The translations under genes and the position numbers were made by a program. Shown piece after piece: positions 1 to 9,547 of a stretch of DNA of 64,000 nt. Below the pieces are notes generated by a model that worked only from the letters and a program-made list of their open reading frames with translations, was not told the origin of the DNA and did not search any database. Where the stretch lies: NCBI RefSeq assembly GCF_007748115.1, contig NZ_CP036289.1, positions 1,116,001-1,180,000 of the forward strand. Direction: 5' to 3'. Every line of letters begins with the position of its first letter. Position 1 is the stretch's first letter. This stretch comes from Bremerella volcania (GTDB lineage: Bacteria; Planctomycetota; Planctomycetia; Pirellulales; Pirellulaceae).

Positions 1-128
1 GGGTAAGGATAATCGGGGAATCTGAGGAAGGCTGGCTCCATTGACCTCCCTAGTGGTCCTTATCTAACCTTCTAGGGGTTCCAACTTTTTCATTCGTATC
101 ATCTTGCGATTTCTAGAAAGCCGACTCC

Positions 129-524
129 ATGGCGATCAAATACCATTACTTACGAGTCAAAGACGTGCAAGACGTCGTTGTTGCCGAATTCATCCAGTCT
201 TCAATCTTGGACGAAACTGCGATCGATCGCGTTGGGAAGGAATTCGAGCAACTAATTTTGGAAGCCGCCACGGCCAAGAAGCTGCTGCTTAACTTTCGTG
301 CCATCGAATACATGTCGTCGGCCATGATCGGTAAGCTGATTTTGCTGAATAAGAATTGCAAAAATGCGAAGATCAAGTTCAAAGTTTGCAATGTGACCGG
401 CAATATTCTGGAAGTCTTCCAGATTATGAAGATTGGCAAAGTGATCGACATCCAAAAGGACGAGAAATCCGCCATCGCTGCGTTCAGTGGGCCCTCGATC
501 GGCAAGTGGTTCGGGCTGAGCTAA
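129..524 (+). CDS. STAS-domain protein (anti-sigma factor antagonist-like)
   Basis: The 131-residue protein is essentially one STAS domain: an early beta strand, the motif YMSSAMIGKL at about residues 61-70 where STAS proteins carry the phosphorylatable serine, and a following helix and strand. STAS proteins switch partners by serine phosphorylation (SpoIIAA/RsbV type) or sit in lipid transporters (MlaB type). No kinase, phosphatase or sigma factor gene is adjacent, so the partner is unknown. The next gene on the same strand, after a gap of about 245 bases, is the HpnN-like lipid transporter, which makes an MlaB-like role conceivable but unproven. The domain call is fairly firm; the role is open. 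Confidence 0.8.
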   Translation: MAIKYHYLRVKDVQDVVVAEFIQSSILDETAIDRVGKEFEQLILEAATAKKLLLNFRAIEYMSSAMIGKLILLNKNCKNAKIKFKVCNVTGNILEVFQIMKIGKVIDIQKDEKSAIAAFSGPSIGKWFGLS

Positions 525-769
525 CTACGGCAATCTTCAAGTCGATCCAGTTTGTTTGTCTTGCCGTAGTTTGCATCCGGCAAGGCTGCGTGGGGGGAAT
601 CTATTTCCACCCTTCGAAAGTTGAATGCTTTTGCTAGCATTGCTGGACTGCCAGTTCGCTCTTAGCGCCGCGTAAGCGTTTGCGTAAGATTCTGCGAACT
701 TGGACACCATCCGTTTAGAAAGCGTCGAGTTGCCTGTGCGCCAAGCGTACTGTGCAGCTATCAGGGCAC

Positions 770-3607
770 ATGCCTAAGCATACTGAAACGTCAGAAGAGA
801 AATCGCTTCTCGCGAGGCCCTTGGCCTGGGGAACGCGTTTGGTAGTGCGCTTTCCGATCGTCGTGCTGTTGGCGGCCTTCCTGGTGGCGGGGCTCTGTGT
901 CTTCTACGCGACCAATCACCTGGGGTTCAAAACGAGTCGCTTGGATTTGATCAACCAGCGAAGCGGTTTCAACCAGCTGTGGCTCGAGTACCTCGACCAG
1001 TTCGGTGCCGATGACGATGTGGTCGTCATCATTGAAGGACCTGGCCGGGAAGAAATCGTCCCGGCGCTGGAAGACCTTTACACCCAACTGATGGCCCAAG
1101 ATCAATCCTTCTACGCCGTGCTGCACGAACGCGGTCTGAGCAAGGTACGCGAAAAGGGGCTGCACTTTCTGCCAGAGACCGACCTGACGAAGATCGATCA
1201 ACAACTGCAGCGTCTGCGTCCCGTGATGCAAGGGCAATGGGATTCGATGGGGGTCGGCCAGTTGGCCTACAACTTGAATCAGCAACTGCTCTTCGCCCAG
1301 CGTCAGCCGGAATCGTCCCAGGCCCAGATGATGGCCGAGCAAAGTCGCCAGCAACTAGACCGTTTGGCGAGCAATCTTCTGGCGGCGATGGGGCAGGGGG
1401 AATCGCAAGGCTCGGTCCTCGTGCCGCCTAACGATTCGCTCAATGCGTTGAGCCAGATCGACTCCGATTATTTTTTGGCCAATGAAGGACAGCTCGGGCT
1501 GATCTTGCTGCGATTGGTGAAAGACAAGTCGGAACTCGCCCAAGGGAAGGAAGCGATCGCGCAGCTGCGGAGCATTCTCGATCGGTTCCAGGTGAAGTAC
1601 CCCGGGCTCAAGTTTGGGCTGACCGGGCTTCCGGTGATGGAAAACGACGAGATGGAACGCAGCCAGGTCGATATGACCAAGGCCAGCGCCATCAGCCTGG
1701 TCGGCGTGGCCTTTTTGTTCATGGCCTCGTTTGGTGGATTGCGGCATCCGTTGTTAGCCGTCGTGGCCCTGCTGGTAAGTATCGCGATGTCGGTCGGCTT
1801 CGCGACGGCATTTGTCGGCCATCTGAATATCTTGAGCGTTTCTTTCGGCGTAATTCTGATCGGGCTGGGCATCGACTTTGGCGTGCACTACGTGGCGCGA
1901 TATCTCAAGGAAGCGGAAGAAAAGAAGACAGGCGATGCCTTGGTACAGACGGCTCGCGACATTGGCCCTGGGATCGTTACCGGCGGTTTGACGACGGCGG
2001 TCGCGTTCTTTACGGCGTCCCTTACCGATTTCACGGGCGTGGCCGAACTGGGCATCATCGCTGGGGGGGGCTTGCTGGTTTGTTTGATTGCGTCGATGAC
2101 CGTGTTGCCGGCCTCGATTCACCTGGCCGATCGGCATCGCAATCGATATCAACTGCCGAAGCCGCTGCATCTTGATTGGTGGGTATTGCCGCTGCTCAAG
2201 ACCCCCAAGATTACCCTTTTAGCTACGCTGGTGGTGGTGGCCCTTTTGGCGATCGGCGTGCCGAAGCTTCGCTACGATCACAACCTGCTGAACCTGCAAC
2301 CCAAGGGCCTGGAGAGCGTTCAGTGGGAAGAGAAGCTGATCAGCGACACCGATCGCAGCGTCTGGTTTGCCTTGTCGATTGCCGAGGACCGCGAGACGCT
2401 GCTGAAGCGTAAAGAGAAGTTCGAAGCGTTGTCGACCGTGAATCGTGTCGAAGAAATTGCCTCGCTCATGCCCGATAGCTCGCCGGAGAAACTGGTCATG
2501 ATCGAGGATCTCAATCGACGGCTGAAGAAACTGCCGGAGAACGTACCGACCATTTCCGTTCCGCAGGCCGCGCATCTGGGTCAGGTGCTGGCCGACTCGC
2601 AGCGGCTTCTTTCACCCGAAGATCCTGCCGCACAACATACCTATCGCCGCCTGGCACAAATCCGCGAACTGTTGCGCGGAATGCCTGAGCCGAAGTACAA
2701 CGCGATCATCTCTCAGTTCCAACAACGAAACGCAGGCGAGCTCCTTCAGTGGCTGCACTCGCTGGCGGTGATCTCAAACCCGGAACCTCCCACCATCGGC
2801 GACCTGCCGGAAGCCTTGGTTTCTCGATTTGTGGGCAAGAACAATCAACTGCTGCTGCGGATCTATCCCAACGCGAGCATCTGGGATATGGACGCGCTCG
2901 AAGGTTTCGTCAAGCAAGTCACTTCGGTCGATTCCAAAGTGACCGGTCAACCGCTGCAAACTTTTTACGCTTCGCGGCAAATGCAGCGGAGCTACATCCA
3001 CGCGGCGATTTACTCGCTGATTGCGGTGATGATCATTCTGTTGATCGACTTCCGCAGCATGACCAACACGATCTTGGCACTCACGCCGGTGGGGCTGGGG
3101 ATGCTGATGCTGTTTGGCATTCAGGGATTTGCCGACATTCCTCTGAACCCGGCCAATATGATTGTGCTGCCGCTGATCCTCGGTATAGGCATCGACGATG
3201 GCGTTCACGTGGTGCACGATTACCGGCGACAAAGCCGCGGGTACTCGCTGGGGGCTTCCACGGCGACCGGCGTGATCATCACCTCGCTCACCACGATGAT
3301 TGGTTTTGGAGCGTTGATGCTGGCCGATCACCGCGGTCTGGCCAGTCTCGGACGCGTCCTGACGATTGGCGTCGCGTGCTGTCTGTTCACTTCGCTGGTC
3401 GTTTTGCCGTGTCTGTTGACCATTCTTTCGGGCTTCCGCCGTGAAGTGCCGGAGATCGATTCGACCAGCTCGCCGGCACGGGAACGGCCTCGGGGACGCA
3501 AGCTGGCGAGCATTCCCGACGAGCCGAAATCGCACCCGCACAAAGAACCGTCTCGCGAGGATGCCGATTCGCGGGAGTCGCTGGATGAACCGAGGCCGAA
3601 GCGTTAA
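770..3607 (+). CDS. hpnN: HpnN-like RND/MMPL lipid transporter
   Basis: A 945-residue RND-superfamily permease with the MMPL layout: one N-terminal membrane segment, a large periplasmic domain, a membrane block, then a repeat of the whole unit. Matching motifs in the two halves are GIDFGVHY near residue 370 and GIDDGVHV near 810. In hopanoid-making bacteria HpnN moves hopanoids from inner to outer membrane, and this window holds hpnC, D, E, F, H and a likely G, which supports that reading. The C-terminal tail of about 50 residues is charged and Pro/Ser-rich. I place the start at the ATG at 770, with AGGG just upstream, rather than the in-frame GTG at 752. A different MMPL substrate cannot be excluded. 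Confidence 0.72.
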   Translation: MPKHTETSEEKSLLARPLAWGTRLVVRFPIVVLLAAFLVAGLCVFYATNHLGFKTSRLDLINQRSGFNQLWLEYLDQFGADDDVVVIIEGPGREEIVPALEDLYTQLMAQDQSFYAVLHERGLSKVREKGLHFLPETDLTKIDQQLQRLRPVMQGQWDSMGVGQLAYNLNQQLLFAQRQPESSQAQMMAEQSRQQLDRLASNLLAAMGQGESQGSVLVPPNDSLNALSQIDSDYFLANEGQLGLILLRLVKDKSELAQGKEAIAQLRSILDRFQVKYPGLKFGLTGLPVMENDEMERSQVDMTKASAISLVGVAFLFMASFGGLRHPLLAVVALLVSIAMSVGFATAFVGHLNILSVSFGVILIGLGIDFGVHYVARYLKEAEEKKTGDALVQTARDIGPGIVTGGLTTAVAFFTASLTDFTGVAELGIIAGGGLLVCLIASMTVLPASIHLADRHRNRYQLPKPLHLDWWVLPLLKTPKITLLATLVVVALLAIGVPKLRYDHNLLNLQPKGLESVQWEEKLISDTDRSVWFALSIAEDRETLLKRKEKFEALSTVNRVEEIASLMPDSSPEKLVMIEDLNRRLKKLPENVPTISVPQAAHLGQVLADSQRLLSPEDPAAQHTYRRLAQIRELLRGMPEPKYNAIISQFQQRNAGELLQWLHSLAVISNPEPPTIGDLPEALVSRFVGKNNQLLLRIYPNASIWDMDALEGFVKQVTSVDSKVTGQPLQTFYASRQMQRSYIHAAIYSLIAVMIILLIDFRSMTNTILALTPVGLGMLMLFGIQGFADIPLNPANMIVLPLILGIGIDDGVHVVHDYRRQSRGYSLGASTATGVIITSLTTMIGFGALMLADHRGLASLGRVLTIGVACCLFTSLVVLPCLLTILSGFRREVPEIDSTSSPARERPRGRKLASIPDEPKSHPHKEPSREDADSRESLDEPRPKR

Positions 3608-3788
3608 GTGCTTTTCTGGCATGGCCTTGTGGCGATAGCAAACGGTTCCGGGGAACTCTCGCCGAACCCCCATTAGGGCTTTCGGTTCGTCTTGAAATCG
3701 CTATACTAAATAGATTCTGAACCAGAATTTGGCGCAGACTCTTTAGTTTGCCCTCCATATCACGTATTTTCACCACAAGGTAAGAACC

Positions 3789-3887
3789 ATGGCCAAGCCA
3801 CATCGTAAGTTGAAGAAAGCCAATCACGGTGCCCGTCCTGCGAATGCGAAAGCTCGCAAGTCGAAGCGTAAGAACATCAAGACCTAA
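3789..3887 (+). CDS. 32-residue very basic conserved-looking small protein
   Basis: An ATG frame of 32 codons begins MAKPHRKLKKANHG and ends with TAA at 3885-3887. Thirteen of 32 residues are Lys or Arg, two are His, and none is acidic. AAGG lies 8-12 bases upstream of the ATG. It sits alone in a gap between the HpnN-like gene and fabZ. The composition is that of a small ribosomal or RNA-binding protein, comparable in style to bTHX or bL36 but not recognisably either. From memory, short proteins starting this way recur in planctomycete genomes; I could not check this. The function is unknown, and the gene is short enough for automatic callers to miss. Confidence 0.7.
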   Translation: MAKPHRKLKKANHGARPANAKARKSKRKNIKT

Positions 3888-3983
3888 GCAGATCTTGTTG
3901 GTTTTGACGTTCCGGCAGAAGATCTGGCCGACGTTGTTGAAATAACCCTGTTTTGTTCCTTTTCGGTAGCTGAAGGATTCACG

Positions 3984-4478
3984 GTGGCGCGAGAAGACCT
4001 GATTCTCGACCCTGCGTCGATCGACTTTGACAACGTAATCGCCGATCTCGAGGCGGTTCGGAAGACTAATCCTCAGCGATACGAGATGGAACAGCTTTCC
4101 GGCATCGTTTATGACGATGTCGAGGCAGGCATCTGTGCGGGATACATGGATATCGCGCAAGATGCTTTTTGGGTTCGAGGACACATGCCTGGTATGCCGC
4201 TCATGCCAGGCGTTTTAATGTGCGAAATGGCAGCCCAGGTCAGTACCTGGTATGTCGTGGTGCACGACTTGATGCCCGGCAAGCGAATGGGTTTCGGTGG
4301 CTTGGATGAAGTCAAGTTTCGTGGAATCGTTCGCCCTGGTGATCGACTGCTGTGCGTGCTTAAGCAGACTCGCTATCGCCCCAATCGGATGCTCGTGTGT
4401 GCCTTCCAGAGTTTCGTTGGAAACACGATGGTTGCCGAAGGCACGATCCGAGGCATTCCGTTGCCGGACCAGATCTGA
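3984..4478 (+). CDS. fabZ: FabZ-like 3-hydroxyacyl-ACP dehydratase
   Basis: A 164-residue hot-dog-fold dehydratase. The FabZ active-site stretch HMPGMPLMPGVL places the catalytic His near residue 66, and the acidic catalytic residue follows in MCEMAAQ near residue 80. FabZ removes water from 3-hydroxyacyl-ACP in fatty acid elongation. The GTG start at 3984 follows AAGGA at good spacing. The N-terminal 40 residues are somewhat longer than in typical FabZ. No other fab gene is nearby, so it may be a second, specialised dehydratase rather than the housekeeping copy. Confidence 0.85.
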   Translation: MAREDLILDPASIDFDNVIADLEAVRKTNPQRYEMEQLSGIVYDDVEAGICAGYMDIAQDAFWVRGHMPGMPLMPGVLMCEMAAQVSTWYVVVHDLMPGKRMGFGGLDEVKFRGIVRPGDRLLCVLKQTRYRPNRMLVCAFQSFVGNTMVAEGTIRGIPLPDQI

Positions 4479-4535
4479 CGCCGGTCCTGGGGTGCGGCCG
4501 CGACATTTGTGCCTGTTCTCTGCTGGTAACTCCCC

Positions 4536-5393
4536 ATGCTTTTCCCACTGATCGATGAAAACCCAACGCGCCGTTGGCCGTTCGTGACGGTGGGACTGAT
4601 CGCGATCAATACGTTGCTGCTGCTGGGGATGCTCGGGTTAGACCCCTTAGAGCATAACCGCTTGTTCCTCGAGTATGGTTTCGTTCCGCAGCGTTTTACC
4701 GAAGCGTTGCACTCGGGCGAGGCCGTTCAGATCGACCTGAAGGATCTGTTGCAAGATTCGCCTGAGGCTCGTGAGGTGCTCGATAAGAGCCAAGAGAACT
4801 CGATCGTCACCTTGCCTGGCACGATGTCGGCTGCGTTGGGAACGATCTTCTCCTCGATGTTTCTGCACGCAGGGATCGCGCACCTGGTAGGCAACATGTG
4901 GTTCCTGTGGATCTTCGGCAACAACGTGGAAGACCGTCTAGGGCATGTCCCTTACTTGTTGTTCTATTTGCTGGGGGGCATTTTCGCGGCACTGACCCAT
5001 TGGATCACGGCCACTTCGACCGGAGCGTTGATTCCGACGGTTGGGGCCAGTGGAGCCGTCGCCGTCATCCTGGGCGCGTACGCGGTGACTTACCCCAAAG
5101 CTCAGGTTCGCTGCGCGTTATTTCTGTTCGTCATCTTCTTCATGATCGACCTGCCGGCGCTGGTTGTCCTGGGTATCTGGATCGCGTTTCAACTGGTACA
5201 GGGACTGGGCGCCTTGCATGTGGGGCTCGACGGAGGCGTTGCCTGGTGGGCACACATCGGCGGGTTCCTCTTTGGCATGGCGATCATGCCGCTGCTGTCG
5301 CGGATGATCCCCGACACGACCTACTCCGCCGTTTTGAAACAGGAACGATCGTTCCAGTTTGATCCACGTCGTCACGACGAATTCCGTTTTTAG
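4536..5393 (+). CDS. Rhomboid-family intramembrane serine protease
   Basis: The 285-residue membrane protein carries the rhomboid signature: GASGA with the catalytic Ser near residue 172, and HIGGFLFG with the catalytic His near residue 239. An HxxxxxGNM-type motif (HLVGNMWFLWIFG) lies in the second membrane helix. Rhomboids cut single-pass membrane proteins within the bilayer. Between the first helix and the core is a soluble stretch of about 60 residues. It is followed on the same strand by trmB, which starts 22 bases after this stop codon. Confidence 0.92.
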   Translation: MLFPLIDENPTRRWPFVTVGLIAINTLLLLGMLGLDPLEHNRLFLEYGFVPQRFTEALHSGEAVQIDLKDLLQDSPEAREVLDKSQENSIVTLPGTMSAALGTIFSSMFLHAGIAHLVGNMWFLWIFGNNVEDRLGHVPYLLFYLLGGIFAALTHWITATSTGALIPTVGASGAVAVILGAYAVTYPKAQVRCALFLFVIFFMIDLPALVVLGIWIAFQLVQGLGALHVGLDGGVAWWAHIGGFLFGMAIMPLLSRMIPDTTYSAVLKQERSFQFDPRRHDEFRF

Positions 5394-5415
5394 TTTTATC
5401 GATTACCAATCCATT

Positions 5416-6063
5416 ATGGGCCGCAAAGCACTTCCCAAGCTGAAACCTGACGTCGACTTCTCCCAGCACTTTTTCGAGTCGGACATTCTCGAAACGCGCC
5501 CGGACCTGCAGTCCTACTTCCCCACGCAGCAGCCGCTAGAGGTCGAGGTGGGGACCGGCAAGGGGCTATTCATGAAGAATGCTTCGGGCCAATGCCCTGA
5601 GCATAACTTCCTGGGGATCGAGATCGCATTCAAGTACGCTCGGTTTGCCGGATACAAACTGGCCAAAGAAGGGCGCACCAACGCGATCATGCTGCATGGC
5701 GACGGGCAGAAGATCTTTCGAGAGACGATCCCCTCAGGCAGCCTGGAGGCCGTGCACGTCTATTTTCCCGATCCGTGGTGGAAGACCAAGCATCATCGTC
5801 GCCGCCTGATGAACGAAGAGTTCTGCCAACAGATTCAGCGTGTTTTGCGTCCCGGCGGCAAGCTGCACTTCTGGACTGACGTGCTGGATTACTTCGAGAT
5901 GGCCGTCGAAACGCTGCACCAGGCCACTACGCTTCAGGGGCCGATCGACGTCGAGGAATCGCCAGCCGAGCACGACCTCGATTACCGCACCCACTTCGAG
6001 CGGCGGATGCGGAAGAATGATATGGACGTGTTTCGCAGCCAGTTCTTGAAGCCGGGAGCTTAA
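5416..6063 (+). CDS. trmB: tRNA (guanine-N7-)-methyltransferase
   Basis: A 215-residue class I SAM methyltransferase of the TrmB family. The SAM-binding loop reads VEVGTGKG, and the TrmB-specific motif VYFPDPWWKTKHHRRR is intact. The product makes m7G at position 46 of the tRNA variable loop. I chose the ATG at 5416 (MGRKALPKLK) over the in-frame TTG at 5359, because the earlier start would run back into the rhomboid gene. The gene converges on purF. Confidence 0.93.
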   Translation: MGRKALPKLKPDVDFSQHFFESDILETRPDLQSYFPTQQPLEVEVGTGKGLFMKNASGQCPEHNFLGIEIAFKYARFAGYKLAKEGRTNAIMLHGDGQKIFRETIPSGSLEAVHVYFPDPWWKTKHHRRRLMNEEFCQQIQRVLRPGGKLHFWTDVLDYFEMAVETLHQATTLQGPIDVEESPAEHDLDYRTHFERRMRKNDMDVFRSQFLKPGA

Positions 6064-6092
6064 CGCCAGAGCTGCTCGCTCTTGAGAGAAAT

Positions 6093-6116
6093 CCCTCTCC
6101 CCTCGAAGGAGAGGGG
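6093..6116. repeat. Short CCCTCTCC/GGAGAGGG hairpin, fragment of the REP-like family
   Basis: CCCTCTCC at 6093-6100 and GGAGAGGG at 6108-6115 form an 8-bp stem with a 7-base loop. It sits between the converging ends of trmB and purF. The sequence matches part of the larger elements at 25335-25443 and 27838-27939. It may also act as a transcription stop for both genes, although it has no long T-run. Confidence 0.6.
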
Positions 6117-6127
6117 ACTGGAATTGG

Positions 6128-7747
6128 CTAGGCCCCGGTGGATTGGGCGGCTTGTTCTTCGGCTCGGCGTTCGTACGTACGGCTGTTGTTGGCTTCCTGG
6201 TCCTTCGTTTCCAGGGCAATCTGATAGAGCCGTTCGCCCCCTTCGGTTGGGTACTGGCCGGTGATGCATGCTTGGCAAAGGTCATCGCTCGAAAAGTTCA
6301 CGGCCCGGGCTATGGAGTCGACCGGCAAGTAGCGAAGCGAGTCCGCTCCAAGCTGCTGGGCCATCGCTTCCTGCATCTCTTCGGTCAGCAGGTAGCTGTC
6401 TCCCATGAACTTCGGCGCGAACAGCTCGCTGATGGTCGACATGTCGATGCCATAGAAGCACGGGGCGATGATCGGAGGACAAGCCACGCGAACGTGGATC
6501 TCTTTCGCTCCGCCACGTTCACGAAGTCGGTTGATCAAAACCTTCATCGTGGTGCTGCGGACGATCGAGTCCTCGACGAGGAAAATTCGCTTGTCTTCGA
6601 GCACTTCCCGCAGTGGAGTGTATTTGATTTCCGCGGCGCGGCGACGCTTGCTGCCACTTTCAATGAACGTTCGACCCGAATACCGGTTGCGGATCAGACC
6701 CTCTCGGGAAGGAATGCCAAGCTTGAAGGCCATCGCGTCGGCCGCGGCCTTGCTGGTATCAGGCACGGGAACCACGATCGTGTTGCCGTCGTCCAGTGGG
6801 ATGTCGTTTCGCTCGCGCTCGATGGCGGCGAGTTCTTCCCCCAGGTTCGTGCGGCTGACGTAGACGCTTTGATTGTCCAGCGTACTGGCCACGTTCGCGA
6901 AATAGATCCACTCGAAGAAGCAATGTGCCGTCCGCTTCGATTCGATGAACTGTTTGACCTCGATCTTGCCATCGGTGATCGTGACGGCCTGACCTGGCTC
7001 GACGTTGCGGATTTCGTCCTCTTCGAAGCCGATGTTGATCAACGCGACACTTTCGCTCGCCGCGGCGAACAGAGGTCCGGATACTGCATAACAAAGCGGC
7101 TTGATGCCGTAAGGATCGCGGGCCACGAGCATTTCGCCGTAGGCATTGAGCATGACCATGCTGTACGCCCCATCAAAACGCGGTGCCGCGCGTTTGAGGG
7201 CTTCGAACATGGTGATCCGCTTTTCACCGGTCATCTCACGGCTTAGCTCGTGCATGATGATTTCGGTGTCGGTCTCGCGGCTGAGATGGTGATCGTCGTC
7301 GGCCAGCAGTCGGTCGCGGAGTTCGCTGTAATTAGAAAGCTGCCCATTGAAGGCAAAGCTGAACCACTTGTGCTTCACCAGGTGGTGTCGCTCGAACGGC
7401 TGGGCGTAGCTGCGGTCGTCTTGCCCACAGGTTGCATAGCGAACGTGACCGATCGCCGCGCGGCCGGCGTATTCCTTCATGAGCGATTCGCTCTTGCCGC
7501 GGTGCGACAGGCGGAAGACTTCCTGGACGGTCCCGATGTCGCGGTGCGTATCGATCAGTTGGTTACGGTTAGGGTGAAAGGTGGTGAACCCAGCAGCCAG
7601 TTGACCTCGATTCTGGATATCGAGCAGCATTCGCGGCATGATCCGCGAGACTTCATTGGGGCCTTGATCAGGACAGAGAGGGCTTTCTTCGTCGCTGGGG
7701 AGGTGATAAATCGCCGCGATACCACATTCGTGGAAGAGTTCACTCAT
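6128..7747 (-). CDS. purF: Amidophosphoribosyltransferase
   Basis: A 539-residue PurF-type enzyme catalysing the first committed step of purine synthesis (PRPP + glutamine to phosphoribosylamine). It has an N-terminal class II glutamine amidotransferase domain with the nucleophile at Cys8 (ECGIAAI, exposed after propeptide removal). The C-terminal phosphoribosyltransferase domain has a PRPP loop [10 protein letters not shown], where VDDSIVRGTT is usual. The extra acidic loop after the first 20 residues and the altered PRPP loop suggest a divergent branch of the family. It is transcribed leftwards and shares a 384-base divergent intergenic region with proB. Confidence 0.88.
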   Translation of the reverse strand: MSELFHECGIAAIYHLPSDEESPLCPDQGPNEVSRIMPRMLLDIQNRGQLAAGFTTFHPNRNQLIDTHRDIGTVQEVFRLSHRGKSESLMKEYAGRAAIGHVRYATCGQDDRSYAQPFERHHLVKHKWFSFAFNGQLSNYSELRDRLLADDDHHLSRETDTEIIMHELSREMTGEKRITMFEALKRAAPRFDGAYSMVMLNAYGEMLVARDPYGIKPLCYAVSGPLFAAASESVALINIGFEEDEIRNVEPGQAVTITDGKIEVKQFIESKRTAHCFFEWIYFANVASTLDNQSVYVSRTNLGEELAAIERERNDIPLDDGNTIVVPVPDTSKAAADAMAFKLGIPSREGLIRNRYSGRTFIESGSKRRRAAEIKYTPLREVLEDKRIFLVEDSIVRSTTMKVLINRLRERGGAKEIHVRVACPPIIAPCFYGIDMSTISELFAPKFMGDSYLLTEEMQEAMAQQLGADSLRYLPVDSIARAVNFSSDDLCQACITGQYPTEGGERLYQIALETKDQEANNSRTYERRAEEQAAQSTGA

Positions 7748-8131
7748 AGAATTTCAGTTCGATCCTGCCGAGTTTACAGAGATCACCGTAGCGGGATCAC
7801 TACGAGAATCGCTGTAGCTAGGTCGCCGTGTATGGGGGCGTGGGCCGGAAATAGCAAGCACGCAATCATTCTAGGGGCGAAGATGCGAATCCTCAACCGT
7901 CGCCGACACGAACTCTCGGATTCCCCCAATCCTTTTAGGCAACTGGGTGGGAAGCATTTCCGGCAGGGCGGACTATCCTTGCATAAAGCCGATTCAATGG
8001 GGGATTCGACTCGGGGGATCGATTCCAAGGTGGGACAGTTCCTGAAAGCGTGAACCCCCATGGCAAGTGGCTCGTCAGGCTCTAAGATATCGTTACCAAC
8101 CTACTTAGTGCCTTCTTGAAACCTTGCCACC
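7748..8131. other. Divergent purF/proB intergenic region
   Basis: These 384 bases must hold the promoters and leaders of both purF (leftward) and proB (rightward). I see no convincing coding frame, strong hairpin, tRNA or known riboswitch. A leftward frame at 7783-8061 has no ribosome binding site or recognisable sequence and I do not regard it as a gene. Confidence 0.5.
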
Positions 8132-9274
8132 ATGACCGACTTGCTGCGGCAGGAAATCGCTACCTCGGCCCACACGATCGTCGTGAAAGTAGGGACGCGC
8201 GTTCTTACGACCGACCAAGGTGTACTTAGTGAGCAGCAGATCACCCAACTGGGGAGGCAGCTCGCTCAGTTGGCCGCGTCAGGGCGACGCATGGTGTTGG
8301 TGTCCAGTGGTGCGGTCGGAGCTGGAATGAGTCAGCTCGGTTTGACGCAGCGTCCGACCGACCTGGCTAAGCTGCAAGCCGTGGCGGCCGTGGGACAGGC
8401 CAAGCTGATTGAGCTATACGACCGCGTGCTGCGAGATAACGGCTGCCATGCCGCCCAGGTACTACTCACGGCGGAAGATCTCGACGACCGGACGCGTTAC
8501 CTCAACATCCGCAACACGCTGCTGAGCGTGCTCGATTTCGGCGCGATCCCGATCATCAACGAGAACGATACCGTCGCGGTCGAAGAGCTGATGCTCACGT
8601 TTGGTGATAACGATCGCCTGGCGGCTCGGGTGACCAATCTGCTGCGGGCCCCGCTGTTGGTCCTGCTTTCTGATGTTCAGGGGCTCTACAACGGATCGCC
8701 GGAACTGCCGGAGTCGAAGCTGTTGTCGGTCGTGCCCAAGCTGGATGAAGAGGTCATGGGCTTTGCCCGTGATAAGAAGACGGGGCATTCCAAAGGGGGC
8801 ATGGCCAGCAAACTGGAAGCTGCCCGAATGGTGACCTCGACCGGCGAGAACATGATCATCGCCTCGGGACGCCAGCCTGACGTGCTGCCGCGCCTTCTGG
8901 CCGGTGAAGATCTGGGCACGCTCTTTCTCGCTCAAGGCAAAGCGGTCACGCCACGCAAACGCTGGATCGGGTATTCGGTGCAACCACGCGGCGAACTGGT
9001 GGTCGATGACGGGGCGGTCAAAGCACTGGGAGAGAAGGGGAAAAGTCTTCTGCCGATTGGTGTTACCGAAGTTCGCGGAACGTTTCAGAAAGGGGACGTC
9101 GTTCGTGTCTGCAATGGGCAAGACCAGGAAATTGCCCGCGGCCTGACGAACTATACCTCGGAAGAGATCGCCAAGATCCTGGGCAAGCGAACCGACCAGA
9201 TCGAAGGGATTCTAGGGCATCACCCGTACGATGAGATCATTCATCGCGACAATCTGACGGTGAGCCGGGTCTGA
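8132..9274 (+). CDS. proB: Glutamate 5-kinase with PUA domain
   Basis: A 380-residue ProB, which phosphorylates glutamate in the first step of proline synthesis. The N-terminal amino-acid-kinase domain shows VKVGTRVLTT, SSGAVGAGMSQLGL, INENDTVAVEE and GDNDRLAA in the expected order. The last 100 or so residues are a PUA domain, as in most bacterial ProB. The length is typical. No proA lies next to it in this window. Confidence 0.95.
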   Translation: MTDLLRQEIATSAHTIVVKVGTRVLTTDQGVLSEQQITQLGRQLAQLAASGRRMVLVSSGAVGAGMSQLGLTQRPTDLAKLQAVAAVGQAKLIELYDRVLRDNGCHAAQVLLTAEDLDDRTRYLNIRNTLLSVLDFGAIPIINENDTVAVEELMLTFGDNDRLAARVTNLLRAPLLVLLSDVQGLYNGSPELPESKLLSVVPKLDEEVMGFARDKKTGHSKGGMASKLEAARMVTSTGENMIIASGRQPDVLPRLLAGEDLGTLFLAQGKAVTPRKRWIGYSVQPRGELVVDDGAVKALGEKGKSLLPIGVTEVRGTFQKGDVVRVCNGQDQEIARGLTNYTSEEIAKILGKRTDQIEGILGHHPYDEIIHRDNLTVSRV

Positions 9275-9547
9275 ATAGATCACCAGTCTTCTGGGGATTC
9301 AACGCCTGATATCGTTTAATCCTGAGCATTTGGAGCCAATTTGCGAAATAAATGGCAACGCTGGCTCGGTATGCGTGACAACCAAGTTGTCGAGGCGAAT
9401 TTCGAATCACGGCGATGGTCATTTCTTAGCAATGGGTCGCCAGAATCGGAGCGACTCGCTGGTCGTCCTGGAGATGACCTCATCCCATCTACTTGTCGAT
9501 GAAGGAACACTCTTGTCACACGCTTTATAAACGGGGGAAGATTTACC

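Noticed and set aside
2774-3673. A 299-codon leftward open frame
   Set aside because: Antisense to the HpnN-like gene, with Arg/His/Gln-rich shadow composition and no ribosome site.
6143-7246. A 367-codon rightward open frame
   Set aside because: It lies antisense within purF, whose motifs are unambiguous.
7783-8061. A 92-codon leftward frame in the purF/proB gap
   Set aside because: No ribosome site or homology, and it would occupy the region needed for two divergent promoters.
9341-9502. A 53-codon frame starting with TTG (MRNKWQRWLGMRDNQVV)
   Set aside because: The composition is protein-like, but there is no clear ribosome site, no recognised family and a rare start; not enough to call.
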